Assembly (NCBI GenBank): GCA_004020365.1
Contig: SAQR01000008.1
Coordinates: forward strand, 85,782-149,781
Direction of reading: 5' to 3'
Length of the DNA: 64,000 bases
DNA from: Mesorhizobium sp.
GTDB taxonomy: Bacteria; Pseudomonadota; Alphaproteobacteria; Rhizobiales; Rhizobiaceae
Position numbers and translations under genes: made by a program. Below are positions 1 through 8,832 of this stretch, in pieces (position 1 is the first letter of the stretch; the number at the start of each line of letters is the position of its first letter). The notes under the pieces were generated by a model. The model was not told where the DNA came from, searched no databases, and was given only the letters and a program-made list of their open reading frames with translations.

Positions 1-639
1 GGCTGGTTCAAGGCGCTGAACGATGCCGGCTACCGCGCCATCGCCTTCGACAATCGCGGCCATGGCGCCTCGTCGAAGAGCTATGAAGAGGCCGACTATA
101 CGCCGGCAAGAATGGCTTCCGACGGGGCAGCCTTGCTGAACCATCTCGGCATCGAACGCGCCCATGTCATGGGCTACTCGATGGGCGCGCGGATTTCCGC
201 CTTCCTGGCGCTTTCGGATCCGGACAAGGTGGCGACGCTGGTCTTCGGCGGTCTCGGCGTCGGTATGGTCGACGGCGTCGGCGACTGGGATCCGATCGCC
301 GCCGCCCTTCTGGCCGACGATCCCGATACCACCAGCCATCCGCGCGGCCGCTCGTTTCGCGCCTTCGCCGACCAGACCCGCAGCGACCGCCGCGCGCTGG
401 CCGCCTGCATCGCCACTTCACGGGAATTGCTGGCCGAGGCCGACATTGCGCGCATTGCCCAGCCGACGTTGATTGCCGTCGGCACCAAGGACGATATTGG
501 CGGTTCGCCCGACGAGCTGGCCGCCCTGATGCCGAACGCCAGGGCTTTCCACATCGAGGGCCGCGACCACATGCTGGCCGTCGGCGACAAGACCTTCAAG
601 CAGCGTGTGCTGGAGTTCTATGCCGAAAATCCGCTGTAA
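1..639 (+). CDS. alpha/beta hydrolase, 5' end outside window
   Basis: Open from the first base in frame 1, so the start lies upstream of the window; 212 residues are visible. The fold is an alpha/beta hydrolase: an early FDNRGHG segment (oxyanion strand-turn), the nucleophile elbow GYSMG, an acidic residue in VGTKDD and the late histidine in GRDHM form the Ser-Asp-His triad. Likely a cytoplasmic esterase, lactonase or similar small-molecule hydrolase; substrate cannot be read from sequence. It ends in TAA 80 bases before the next gene. Confidence 0.85.
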   Translation, partial: GWFKALNDAGYRAIAFDNRGHGASSKSYEEADYTPARMASDGAALLNHLGIERAHVMGYSMGARISAFLALSDPDKVATLVFGGLGVGMVDGVGDWDPIAAALLADDPDTTSHPRGRSFRAFADQTRSDRRALAACIATSRELLAEADIARIAQPTLIAVGTKDDIGGSPDELAALMPNARAFHIEGRDHMLAVGDKTFKQRVLEFYAENPL

Positions 640-719
640 ACGAGTGGCCGCCCGCGCATGATCCGGCGCTGATCTAGCCAGGCGGCAAGTCTCAGTCCTC
701 AAACCTTGCGCGACTTGCC

Positions 720-1220
720 ATGGTCGACCTTCTCGTCACCTATCTGGAGATGACGGAGCCGCCGTCCAGCGACGCTTTTGCCGCCCCGGTATTACACGCG
801 ATGGTGACGCGTGAAACGCTTGGCATAGCCGATTACATCAGCCTCTACCGCGCCGTTGGCCAGTCTGTGCAATGGGATCAGCGGCTGCGGATGTCTTCAA
901 GCGACCTTGAAGACCTTCTCGCCAGCCCGTCGACGCATATTCACGTCTTGCGCATCGACCACGAGGTCGCCGGCCTGTGCGAATTCACAGGCGTTGGCCA
1001 ACCGGTCGTCGAACTGACCCATTTTGGGCTGATTCCCGCTTTCCAGGGCCGCAAGCTGGGACCCTATTTGCTTGACCAATCGTTACGCGCCGTCTGGTCG
1101 CATGGGCCCGAAAAACTCTGGCTGCACACCGACACCCACGACCATCCCAGCGCGCAATCGGTCTACAGGCGTGCCGGATTCAAGGCCTATGCGCAACGAA
1201 TGGAGACGTTTCCGGACTAG
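720..1220 (+). CDS. GNAT family N-acetyltransferase
   Basis: 166 residues. The C-terminal half carries GNAT features: a beta-strand followed by the acetyl-CoA loop in FQGRKLGPYLLDQ (Q/R-x-x-G/A type), and the late Y-R-R-A-G-F segment normal for the family. Probably acetylates a small molecule or a protein amine using acetyl-CoA; acceptor unknown. The first ATG is used because the N-terminal VTYLEM stretch looks like a genuine beta-strand, although the Shine-Dalgarno sequence is weak. It is convergent with the HD protein downstream, 12 bases away. Confidence 0.75.
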   Translation: MVDLLVTYLEMTEPPSSDAFAAPVLHAMVTRETLGIADYISLYRAVGQSVQWDQRLRMSSSDLEDLLASPSTHIHVLRIDHEVAGLCEFTGVGQPVVELTHFGLIPAFQGRKLGPYLLDQSLRAVWSHGPEKLWLHTDTHDHPSAQSVYRRAGFKAYAQRMETFPD

Positions 1221-1232
1221 AACCTGCCCGGG

Positions 1233-1832
1233 TCATGCCTCAAGCGCTTCGAGCGAACGCGCCATGTTTTGCCGAGCCTGAGCTTCGAACCGCTGCCGGA
1301 ACTCCTCGGTGTGGAAGATGTGCGGGCGGGCGAGGAAATTCTTCAGAACAGCACTGCGGCCGGCACGCCACATCGGCTCCTCCACCCAGCCATATTCGCG
1401 GCGAACCGCCTGTTCATAGGCGTCGAACGCATCAGGCGGCGCCCCCAGGATCGCCAGGTCCATGTCGAGGAACAGCGCTGCGTCGCGGGCGGCATTCTCG
1501 TCGTCAAACTGCGGCAATTCATGCGTGGCGGTGGCCGATATCATCGCCGTGATGCGGCCAAGGCGCTGCGCATCGGTGCGACCGGCTAGCTTTTTCTCGG
1601 CAAGGGCGGCACTCCTCGCCTCGTTGTCCTTGGCCCGGCTGTCATAGATGGCGTCGTGAAACCAGATCGCCGCCTCGACCGCTTCACGATCATGCAGCGA
1701 TGCCTTGTAATCATTGGCCAGCGCCAGCATCGCCTCGATGTGGCCAAGGTCGTGATAATGGCGACCCTCGACTTCATAGAGCGCGGAAAGCTCGCGCTTC
1801 AGCGGTTCGTCGATCAAGGCTTGGTTTTCCAT
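1233..1832 (-). CDS. HD-superfamily metal-dependent phosphohydrolase
   Basis: 199 residues. An H-Y-H-D-L-G-H segment near residues 25-31 and WFHDAIYD with the HD dyad at 59-60 match the predicted metal-dependent HD hydrolases of about 200 residues found widely in bacteria. The family binds divalent metal through these histidines and aspartates and is expected to hydrolyse phosphate esters, but its physiological substrate is not established. Monocistronic by position: its convergent partner is the GNAT gene and cysE is divergent. Confidence 0.75.
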   Translation of the reverse strand: MENQALIDEPLKRELSALYEVEGRHYHDLGHIEAMLALANDYKASLHDREAVEAAIWFHDAIYDSRAKDNEARSAALAEKKLAGRTDAQRLGRITAMISATATHELPQFDDENAARDAALFLDMDLAILGAPPDAFDAYEQAVRREYGWVEEPMWRAGRSAVLKNFLARPHIFHTEEFRQRFEAQARQNMARSLEALEA

Positions 1833-1912
1833 AGCCGCTTGAATGTCCGTGAACCAAATCCATTTGATAAAGCACTAAGGAAAATTGAGTTCAACCGTGC
1901 TATGATCTGGCT

Positions 1913-1960
1913 TATAGAGCATGTCGCGCAAAAGTGCGCAGCGGTTTTGGTGCCAAGCCG
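1913..1960. repeat. dispersed intergenic palindromic repeat, copy 1
   Basis: A short element with ATGTCGCGCAAAAGTGCGC, then CAGCGGTTTTG. The GCGC/GCGC arms can form a small hairpin. Its words (TCGCGCAAAAG, TGCG-AGCGGTTTTG) recur at 19,027-19,090 and in part at 40,410-40,450, always between genes, so it belongs to a dispersed repeat family. Here it lies just upstream of cysE. Confidence 0.5.
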
Positions 1961-1987
1961 GAAACACCAGATGGCCGGAGACCATTG

Positions 1988-2836
1988 ATGAACAGCGTTA
2001 CGATTGCCCGCCCCACCATGGTGAAGCCGATCGACCCGATCTGGCGCTCGATCCGCGACGAAGCGATGGAGGCGGTCAACCGCGATCCGTTGCTGGCGGC
2101 GTTCCTCTATTCGACCATCCTCAACCAGGAAAGCCTGGAGGAAGCGGTCATCCATCGGCTGGCCGAGCGGCTCGCCCATCAGGATATCGGTTCCGATCTC
2201 ATCCGCCAGACGTTCAAGGCGATGGCAGCCGACGACAGGGATTGGGCGTCGACGGTGCGTGTCGACATTCAGGCCTATTACGACCGCGATCCGGCCTGCG
2301 ACCGCTTCATCATGCCGGTGCTTTATTTCAAGGGTTTTCACGCCATCCAGACGCACCGGTTGGCGCATTGGCTGTGGAACCAGGGCCGCCAGGATTTCGC
2401 GCTCTACCTGCAGAGCCGGTCGTCCTCGGTGTTCCAGACCGACATCAATCCGGCCGCCCGCATCGGCAAGGGCATCTTCCTCGACCACGCCACCGGCCTC
2501 GTCGTCGGCCAGACGGCGGTGATCGAGGACGACGTGTCGATCCTGCACGGCGTGACGCTGGGCGGCACCGGCAAGGCCGGCGGCGACCGCCATCCAAAAA
2601 TCCGCTACGGCGTGCTGATCGGCGCCGGTGCAAAGATCCTCGGAAACATCGAAGTCGGCCACTGCTCCAAGATCGCGGCTGGCTCGGTGGTGCTGTCGCC
2701 GGTGCCGCACAACAAGACGGTTGCCGGCGTGCCGGCCCGCGTCGTCGGCGAGACCGGCTGCGACCGGCCCTCGCGGCAGATGGATCAGCTTTTGCCGTCG
2801 CAGTCGATGGACCACGTCGTCAGCTTCGATATCTGA
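1988..2836 (+). CDS. cysE: serine O-acetyltransferase
   Basis: 282 residues. Makes O-acetyl-L-serine from serine and acetyl-CoA, the committed step of cysteine synthesis. The N-terminal helical part (about 1-160) matches the SATase domain, with D-x-x-C-D-R and FKGFHAIQTHRLAHWLW typical of CysE. The C-terminal part is a left-handed beta-helix of hexapeptide turns, with the active-site region LDHATG, ILHGVTLGGTGK and DRHPKI. The ATG at 1988 is preferred over one 54 bases upstream because it sits behind a GGAG and gives the usual family N-terminus. Confidence 0.93.
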   Translation: MNSVTIARPTMVKPIDPIWRSIRDEAMEAVNRDPLLAAFLYSTILNQESLEEAVIHRLAERLAHQDIGSDLIRQTFKAMAADDRDWASTVRVDIQAYYDRDPACDRFIMPVLYFKGFHAIQTHRLAHWLWNQGRQDFALYLQSRSSSVFQTDINPAARIGKGIFLDHATGLVVGQTAVIEDDVSILHGVTLGGTGKAGGDRHPKIRYGVLIGAGAKILGNIEVGHCSKIAAGSVVLSPVPHNKTVAGVPARVVGETGCDRPSRQMDQLLPSQSMDHVVSFDI

Positions 2837-2900
2837 AAGCCTCGATCTCGGCACTCTTTCCGCAGCGCTAGAGGTTGGCGAAATCGTTTCCAAAAGCGTC

Positions 2901-2960
2901 TTTCTCCCCGTCACTATACGGGGAGAAATGCCCGGCAGGGCAATGAGGGGCAGCGCAAAG
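2901..2960. repeat. intergenic palindromic repeat, copy A
   Basis: A hairpin of CTCCCCGTCA/TACGGGGAG type followed by ATGCCCGGCAGGGCAATGAGGGGCAGCGCAA. The same architecture (CTCCCC arm, GGGGAG arm, GCCGGCAGG core, GAGGGG tail) recurs at 3337-3399, 16,141-16,202, 60,486-60,552 and 60,611-60,676. It is a dispersed non-coding element of the kind common in rhizobial genomes. Confidence 0.75.
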
Positions 2961-3065
2961 CACAAGCGATTGCGTTGGTTCTCTCGCCGGCTTGCCTTTA
3001 CATCGCCATTGTCGACGTGCCAGAAGCGCGCTCAAACGAGCAAGACCGACGATCGGAGAAGACTT

Positions 3066-3269
3066 TTGAAGCCGGACGAAATCAGAAAGCTGGACGCCTA
3101 TTTCAAGCGCGTCTTCCAGAACCCCAAGCTTGAAGTGAAGGCGCGGCCGCGCAAGGACGATTCGGCCGAGGTCTATGTCGGCGACGAATTCCTCGGCATC
3201 GTCTTCAAGGACGAGGACGACGGCGACTATAATTTCTCGATGGCGATCCTCGACATCGATCTGGCCTGA
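3066..3269 (+). CDS. DUF3126 family protein
   Basis: 67 residues beginning MKPDEIRKLDAYFKRVF and containing KDDSAEVYVGDEFLGIVFKDEDDG. This matches the short DUF3126 family of alphaproteobacteria, whose function is unknown. Start is a TTG at 3066, with GGAG eight bases upstream; no ATG in this frame gives the right N-terminus. Soluble, highly charged, no signal peptide. It lies between two copies of the palindromic repeat. Confidence 0.85.
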   Translation: MKPDEIRKLDAYFKRVFQNPKLEVKARPRKDDSAEVYVGDEFLGIVFKDEDDGDYNFSMAILDIDLA

Positions 3270-3336
3270 GCCCACGGATGGTCGGTGCTGACCGGCCTTC
3301 AACCTTGGCGATTGGAGAAAGAAGAACGAACAGCCG

Positions 3337-3399
3337 ATCTCCCCCCTTGAGGGGGAGATGCCCGGCAGGGCCGAGGGGGGTGCTGTCCCGCCGACGTCG
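3337..3399. repeat. intergenic palindromic repeat, copy B
   Basis: A perfect CTCCCCC-CTTG-AGGGGGAG type hairpin, then ATGCCCGGCAGGGCCGAGGGGGG and a TGCTGTCCCGCCGACGTCG tail. Same family as 2901-2960, but with the alternative loop and tail. It lies just after the DUF3126 gene and could act as a transcript 3' end. Confidence 0.75.
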
Positions 3400-3471
3400 C
3401 GCAACTTAATGCACTGCTGCGCGCTCAAAAGTCACTGAGCGGATTCTCGCACGGTTGGCTTCACCATCATC

Positions 3472-4203
3472 CTAATGCCCAGCCTTCAGCATACGCGCAG
3501 CCTTGGCGGCGATCGCTGCGTCGAGCGCCTGCCAGTCGCTCAGAAATTCCATGGGAAAGCGGTAGGTGAGGCTGAGATTGTCGCCCACCAGAATGTCGCG
3601 TTCGCAGGGCGCCAGCGATTGCGCAGCACTTGGGCCGCTCAGGCAGCGGGCCACGAACGGGTCCTTGCCCCGCCGATTGCCGACCGTCAGCACCTCATTG
3701 AAATAGCCTGATTTTTCACTGAAGCCGTAAAGCGCCGTGCCGCCCGGACCGGGCGTGCCGGGCTCGACGATCAGGGCGCTGTAGATCGGCGCGAAGCGGC
3801 CGCTCATGTCACGCGACATGACCTGTCGTTCGAACGACAGAAAGATGATGCTTTTGCTCTGTCCAGTGTGGTTGAAATCGTCGCGGGCGGCCTCGCTGTA
3901 GCCGTCCATTTCGGGATAACGCAGATAGAGGTCGAGGCGCGAGGCGATGCCGTCGCGCCGCGCCTGGTCGAAGCGGATGACATTGGCCGGCACGGCGATG
4001 ACGTTGTTGCCGATCACGACCTCGTGGACTGTCGTGTCGTCGGTATATCCGGCCATGGCGATCGAGCGGCCCAACCATTTGCCGCCAAGGCTGATCGTCA
4101 TCGAAAGCACTGCCAGCGCCGCGAACACGTAGAACACCCGCTTCATCAGTTTGGAATCGACGACGGTGAGTTGCGGGCCGCTGGCGGTGGTTGCCTGCTT
4201 CAT
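3472..4203 (-). CDS. membrane-anchored conserved hypothetical protein
   Basis: 243 residues. One hydrophobic segment near residues 22-45 (VFYVFAALAVLSMTISLGG) follows a short charged N-terminus, so the remaining ~195 residues should face the periplasm. The body contains YLRYPEMDGYS and paired cysteines near 193 and 205 (RCLSGPSAAQ and PCERDI) that could form a disulfide. I do not recognise a named domain. Divergent from the gamma-carbonic anhydrase-like gene. Confidence 0.75.
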   Translation of the reverse strand: MKQATTASGPQLTVVDSKLMKRVFYVFAALAVLSMTISLGGKWLGRSIAMAGYTDDTTVHEVVIGNNVIAVPANVIRFDQARRDGIASRLDLYLRYPEMDGYSEAARDDFNHTGQSKSIIFLSFERQVMSRDMSGRFAPIYSALIVEPGTPGPGGTALYGFSEKSGYFNEVLTVGNRRGKDPFVARCLSGPSAAQSLAPCERDILVGDNLSLTYRFPMEFLSDWQALDAAIAAKAARMLKAGH

Positions 4204-4533
4204 CGCGATCCCCGATTATCGGCAGCCTGTCCCAATGTGTCTGTTCCCCCGATATGTCTGTTCGCTTGGGCTGTCCTTGAGCGACCCATGTGCGTGGCAC
4301 GGCTCTTGCGGCACGCCTGTCGAAACACGACTGTGCAATTTCATGGTAAATGGAAGGTAAAGATGGGTCCGGTCGGACACACTCGTTGCTTTCATAGTTG
4401 CCTGGCGGCGCTGATCTCTTGCGGTTGAACCGCGACGATCTTTCGGCGTCGTGCTGATCGACATTGCGTCCCAGGCAGGCACTCTCCTAGGGTCGACCGA
4501 TCTTTCAGCCCTAAGACGATTCGGAGGAGAAAA
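4204..4533. other. 330-base divergent intergenic region
   Basis: Separates two divergently transcribed genes, so it must hold both promoters. I see a clear GGAGGAG ribosome-binding site at its right end for the gene at 4534, and no credible coding sequence, tRNA or terminator. Confidence 0.5.
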
Positions 4534-5061
4534 ATGCCGCTCTATGCGATCGACGGAAAAGCTCCCGGTTTCGAGGACGCCGACAGCAATTGGATCGCGC
4601 CCGACGCTACCCTGATCGGCGACATACAGATCGGCCGCAACGCGGGCTTCTGGTTCGGCGTCGTCATCCGCGGCGACGACGAGCCGATCATCATCGGTGC
4701 CGATACCAATGTCCAGGAACACACCGTCATGCATACCGATGTCGGTTTTCCCCTGACCATCGGGCAAGGCTGCACGATCGGCCATCGCGCGTTGCTGCAT
4801 GGCTGCACGATCGGCGACAACAGTCTGATCGGCATGGGCGCCATCGTGCTGAACGGCGCGAAGATCGGCAGGAACTCGCTGGTCGGCGCCGGCGCCCTGG
4901 TCACCGAAGGCAAGGAATTCCCCGACAATTCGCTGATCATCGGCTCGCCCGCCCGTTTGGTGCGGGAACTGGACGATGCCGCGGTGGCAAGCCTGCGCGC
5001 TTCGGCCGCCCACTACGTCGCCAACGGCAAACGCTTCAAAGCGGGACTGACGAAGGCCTGA
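4534..5061 (+). CDS. gamma-carbonic anhydrase family protein
   Basis: 175 residues made of hexapeptide repeats (left-handed beta-helix), the usual length for the Cam/YrdA/PaaY group. Metal-ligand histidines are seen in NVQEHTVMHTD, GHRALLHGC and nearby. R in VVIRGDD and Q in NVQEH match conserved positions of the family. Members bind zinc or iron as trimers; some are carbonic anhydrases and others thioesterases, so the activity is not certain. A strong GGAGGAG precedes the ATG. Confidence 0.88.
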   Translation: MPLYAIDGKAPGFEDADSNWIAPDATLIGDIQIGRNAGFWFGVVIRGDDEPIIIGADTNVQEHTVMHTDVGFPLTIGQGCTIGHRALLHGCTIGDNSLIGMGAIVLNGAKIGRNSLVGAGALVTEGKEFPDNSLIIGSPARLVRELDDAAVASLRASAAHYVANGKRFKAGLTKA

Positions 5062-5114
5062 GGCCAGCCTTGCTCAAATCTTCGGCTATGGTTTCACCGG
5101 CATCGTCGCCCAAG

Positions 5115-5798
5115 TCACCGTCCATTCGAGCCGCGCCTGGTCATCGCATCGCGCAGCAACGAAGCGCCGGCTTCAAAGCCGCCATTGTCAGCGTCCTCGA
5201 GGGCCGTCGTATAGTCGTCGACGCGGGTTTCGAGCGATGGGTCGGCGCCCGCCGCCAACAGTAGGCGGATGGCATCGACGCTACGGATGGCGACCGCATA
5301 GTGAAGCGGCGTCCAGTCGTTTACGCCCCGCATGTTGAGGTCTGCGCCACCATCGATCAGGATTCGGACGATTTCCAGTCTGTCAGCCCGGTTGGTGGAG
5401 AGTGCCGCAATGATTGCTGGAAAACCGCCGTGGTGATGATAGTTCGGGTCCGAGCCCGCATCCAGTAAGATCGAGATGAAAGCGGCGGGGCTCCAATAGA
5501 TCGCATACTCCAGTGGATGCCCAAGGCCGAGTTCAAAGGGCATCTGCTCGTCGAACCAGCAAGGTGAGCCGCCGAGAGCCACACCGAGGCCCTCGAAGTC
5601 GCCCGCCTTGAACGCGTCGTCGATGGCCTTGAACAGGCGGTGGCGCTCGCATCGATCTTCCGGGATTTCCAACATCGCAGCGATCCGGAGGTTGAATTGG
5701 CCTGGCTGCCATATTGCTCCCATCCGCAGTTGCCTGAAAGCCTCATGGCGGTTGCGATTGGAGAGCAGTTCTTGCGGCTGCGTTTGTTGGAATCTCAT
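5115..5798 (-). CDS. ankyrin repeat protein
   Basis: 227 residues. After about 70 helical residues come at least three ankyrin repeats: [20 protein letters not shown], the [13 protein letters not shown] unit, and [19 protein letters not shown] followed by AGADP. Ankyrin stacks mediate protein-protein contacts; the partner is unknown. No signal peptide. Its first codons overlap the reading frame of the neighbouring ABC-transporter remnant, suggesting that a rearrangement placed it here. Confidence 0.82.
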   Translation of the reverse strand: MRFQQTQPQELLSNRNRHEAFRQLRMGAIWQPGQFNLRIAAMLEIPEDRCERHRLFKAIDDAFKAGDFEGLGVALGGSPCWFDEQMPFELGLGHPLEYAIYWSPAAFISILLDAGSDPNYHHHGGFPAIIAALSTNRADRLEIVRILIDGGADLNMRGVNDWTPLHYAVAIRSVDAIRLLLAAGADPSLETRVDDYTTALEDADNGGFEAGASLLRDAMTRRGSNGR

Positions 5799-5829
5799 CC
5801 CGCCTTAGTCTCGTAAGCTGCCGAGAAAA

Positions 5830-5925
5830 CCTCCCGGACTGGCGCGCCCAAAGCTGCGCATACAGCCCATTTTTCAAAAGCAGCTCGTTATGGGTGCCGA
5901 GTTCCACGATGCGGTCAGTAGTACC
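5830..5925 (-). pseudogene. C-terminal remnant of an MsbA-like ABC exporter ATPase
   Basis: The minus strand translates here without a stop as [18 protein letters not shown] followed by [13 protein letters not shown]. This is the characteristic end of ABC exporter nucleotide-binding domains (D-loop to C-terminus: RIV-x-x-G-x-H-x-x-L-L-x-x-x-G-x-Y-x-x-L-W-x-x-Q-x-G-x-F). No Walker A, signature or membrane domain lies upstream; instead the DUF1127 stop codon is immediately before it. So about 30 codons of a lost gene survive between DUF1127 and the ankyrin gene. Confidence 0.7.
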
Positions 5926-5931
5926 CCGATC

Positions 5932-6171
5932 TTACCGCAGCGACATCAAGTTCGTGATCAGACCTGCCTTGATGTCGAGCACGGGTCGATGCGCCTCCGG
6001 ATGACCGATGTCGTTCAGCTGATCGGCCGTCAAGTCGGCCAGTGCCCTGCGTCTTGCGACGGTGCGCCGCCACCCCCTGAAGGCGGCAATCATCATTGCT
6101 ATGCTTTTCAGGCTAGGTCCAAACAAATGTCTTTTCGAGGTGCGGGCGGCGCGAGTTTGCGTGTCAGCCAT
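5932..6171 (-). CDS. DUF1127 domain protein
   Basis: 79 residues. The C-terminal half has the DUF1127 pattern: a W-R-R-T-V-A-R-R-R-A-L-A helix, then L-T-A-D-Q-L-N-D-I-G. Small Arg-rich DUF1127 proteins are abundant in rhizobia; some affect phosphate, carbon or RNA metabolism, but the function of this one is unknown. Divergent from the regulator at 6348. Confidence 0.85.
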   Translation of the reverse strand: MADTQTRAARTSKRHLFGPSLKSIAMMIAAFRGWRRTVARRRALADLTADQLNDIGHPEAHRPVLDIKAGLITNLMSLR

Positions 6172-6347
6172 TTTTAGTCTCCCATTTTCGAGACTTGCGG
6201 ATGAGAGCGTGCCATGCGGCTGTTTTCTGGCTGTTCGGCTGTGTGTGAAAAAAACGGATAAGCCCGACGAACTGCCGTTAAATCGGTGTTAAATCCATTT
6301 GCCGGAATGCTATTCTGACGCGGCGGTCAAAGTCTGGAGACGGATCT

Positions 6348-8360
6348 GTGCGCATCAGGTTGCTGGGCGGCCTCGAGATTACCTCCCCGGAGCGCCGGCC
6401 CGTCCGCTTCGCCACGCGCAAGACTTCTCTGCTTTTTGCTGCCTTGGTGCTGGCGGGCCGCCGCGGCCATCGTCGCGAGTTGCTTTCCGAAGCCTTTTGG
6501 CCGGGACGAAGCAATGGTCAGGCGCGCAATAGTTTGCGGCAAGCGCTGGTCGACATCCGGCGCTCGTTCCCGACCAGCAAGGAAGCCACCGTCTACATCG
6601 ACGGGGATCAGGAAGTCATCGCGCTGATTGCCGGTCCGGATGACGCGGACATTTCGATCTTCGACCGGAAACTGGAGCAGGGCGGGGCGGCCGATCTCGC
6701 CTTCGCCGCCGACCTCTACCGCGGTGGGGTGCTTGCGGGGGAAGCCATTCCTGAGGAACTGGATGAGTGGTTTGGGCCCTATCTGGACAGGTATCAGCGC
6801 AAGGCGCTGCAATTGGTCGATCGGCTGAGCCTCGCGTTGCCGATACCCGGCTCAGCGGAAGTGACGGCCTGCGAAGGGCTGGCGGAGAGATTGCTTGCCT
6901 CAGATCCTACCGCGGAGGCCGCCCATCGGGCGCTGATCCGGATCCACGCTCATCGCGGGCACGAAAACGCTGCCTTGCGCCAGTTCGAGCTCTGTCGCAA
7001 TGCCCTGAAAAAGCAGCTGGATGCGGAGCCGGAGGCGCAGACAAGCTCGCTGGCGGCTTCTCTGAAGTCGCGCGAACGAACTGGGGATCGGCGGCCCGGG
7101 CCAGGCTCTGGCGTCGCGGCGCCGGCGCAGATGCTGGCAGTCCCAACGAGGCACGACGACCAGCCGTCAATTGCGGTGCTGCCGTTTCACAATCTAAGCG
7201 GTGATATCGAGCAGGAATATTTTGCCGACGGTATGGTCGAAGACATCGTCACCGCCCTGGCTCACTTTCGTCACCTGTTCGTAGTCGCACGGAATTCGAG
7301 TTTTACCTACAAGGGACGCTCGATAGACATAAAGCAGGTCGGGCGTGAACTGGGCGTGCGCTATGTGGTCGAGGGAAGTGTGCGCCGGGCGGGCGACCGC
7401 CTGCGCATCGCCGGGCAACTCATCGACGCTTCGAGCGGCCTCCACCTGTGGGCTGACCGTTTTGAAGGTACTCTAGCCGAGGTTTTTGATTTTCAGGACC
7501 AGATCGCCTCGAGCATAGTCGGCGCGATCACCCCAAAGGTCGAGGAGGCGGAAATTGAGCGCGCCAAGCGCAAGCCGACTGAGGACCTCGACGCCTACGA
7601 CTATTATCTGCGCGGGTTGGCGTCCCACGACCGAGCGGTCAACACCAAGGAAACCATGGATGACGCTCTGCGGTTCTTCATGAAGGCGATCGGCTGTGAC
7701 TCGGTGTTCGCTGCCGCCTATGCCCGGGCGGCGCGCTGCTATGCGGCGCGAAAGAGCAACCGCTGGATGATCGATCGCTTAGAAGAGACTGCCGAGGCGA
7801 CCCGACTGGCAAAGAGAGCGATCGAACTTGGATGGGACGATGCAATAGCCCTTTCGTACGGCGGATACGTGCTCGGCTATGTAGGCGGCGATGTGGAGGA
7901 AAGCGCGGCTTGCATCGAACGTGCGCTTGGCCTGAACCCGAACTTGGCTGCGGCGTGGGGTTACAGCGCCTGGGTTCAAGCGTGCTTAGGTGAGCCGGAG
8001 AAAGCCGTCGAGCGCGCCGCGCAGGCAATGCGCCTCAGTCCGTTCGATCCTCGCTTTTTTGTTTGGGAATTTTGCACCGCGCTCGCTCACTTTTGTGCCG
8101 GGCGCTACAACGATGCTGCTGAGTGGGCGAAAAGGTCTTTGCGTTCGCAACCAAACTACGCGAGTGCGACGCGTGTGGCGACGGCAAGTTACGTCTTGGC
8201 CGGTCGGCTTTCGGAAGCCGAGAAGATGATGGCTCGCCTGCGCGAACTCGATCCTACGTTGCGGCTTTCGAATCTCGCCGAGGTGCTGCCGCCGTTTTAT
8301 CGACCGGACGATCGAAGCAGATATATCGAAGGTCTCCGCAAGGCGGGCCTGCCGGATTAA
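6348..8360 (+). CDS. BTAD/TolB-like/TPR transcriptional regulator
   Basis: 670 residues from a GTG start (MRIRLLGGLEI). Residues ~1-95 form an OmpR-type winged helix (RKTSLLFAALVLAG, LWPG-like FWPGRSNGQARNSLRQAL). ~100-240 is a helical BTAD-type domain (DPTAEAAHRALIRIHAHRG). ~270-400 is a TolB/FlgO-like domain typical of CadC or adenylate-cyclase-like regulators (PSIAVLPFHNLSGD, FADGMVEDI, YVVEGSVRRAGDRLRIAGQL). ~410-660 is a TPR solenoid. No transmembrane helix is evident, so it should be a cytoplasmic DNA-binding protein that senses through its C-terminus. Target genes are unknown; the coiled-coil gene downstream is one candidate. Confidence 0.85.
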   Translation: MRIRLLGGLEITSPERRPVRFATRKTSLLFAALVLAGRRGHRRELLSEAFWPGRSNGQARNSLRQALVDIRRSFPTSKEATVYIDGDQEVIALIAGPDDADISIFDRKLEQGGAADLAFAADLYRGGVLAGEAIPEELDEWFGPYLDRYQRKALQLVDRLSLALPIPGSAEVTACEGLAERLLASDPTAEAAHRALIRIHAHRGHENAALRQFELCRNALKKQLDAEPEAQTSSLAASLKSRERTGDRRPGPGSGVAAPAQMLAVPTRHDDQPSIAVLPFHNLSGDIEQEYFADGMVEDIVTALAHFRHLFVVARNSSFTYKGRSIDIKQVGRELGVRYVVEGSVRRAGDRLRIAGQLIDASSGLHLWADRFEGTLAEVFDFQDQIASSIVGAITPKVEEAEIERAKRKPTEDLDAYDYYLRGLASHDRAVNTKETMDDALRFFMKAIGCDSVFAAAYARAARCYAARKSNRWMIDRLEETAEATRLAKRAIELGWDDAIALSYGGYVLGYVGGDVEESAACIERALGLNPNLAAAWGYSAWVQACLGEPEKAVERAAQAMRLSPFDPRFFVWEFCTALAHFCAGRYNDAAEWAKRSLRSQPNYASATRVATASYVLAGRLSEAEKMMARLRELDPTLRLSNLAEVLPPFYRPDDRSRYIEGLRKAGLPD

Positions 8361-8832
8361 CGCTGCGTCAGCGTGAAGTGAGGCAGACGGCTTCGACACC
8401 GGATGGCCGACGTGCTGCCGATGGAGCTTAATACAAGGTGACGGTTGACCGTGGAGGCCTATGACCTAGCTTAAAGCTTAGCCGGACCGTCCAGAGCCGG
8501 AAATGGCGGGATGGTACGCTACCGTGGGAGAACTCTCGGGACGTTGAGATGCAGAGGTGCAAGTCGGCTTTTCAGAGCCTGTGCGCCCTTGGCGGCCGAC
8601 AATCGGCGGCCACGGCATGTCAAGCTTCGTTTCAAACAAAAGTCATCTGCGCCGGCACGCCTATCAACGCGCGACCGCCGCTCCGCCATGCAGCAACAAT
8701 TCGAGTACTGGAGGGCCCTCGAAGCAAGTGACAGCTTCGAACGCGATCAAAGGCTTTAGCCAGCACCAGGACGAGGGGCCAAACACCGCTTCACGAACTT
8801 GAGAATACACCCAAGACCGCACAGGCACGGCA
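8361..8832. other. 472-base region with no recognisable gene
   Basis: Several overlapping open frames of 60-100 codons exist here, but none has a convincing ribosome site, family signature or hydrophobic profile. I see no tRNA and no clear terminator. It presumably holds the 3' end of the regulator transcript and the promoter of the coiled-coil gene. Confidence 0.4.

Noticed and set aside
1814-2965. A 383-codon minus-strand frame opposite cysE
   Set aside because: Antisense shadow; cysE has all family motifs.
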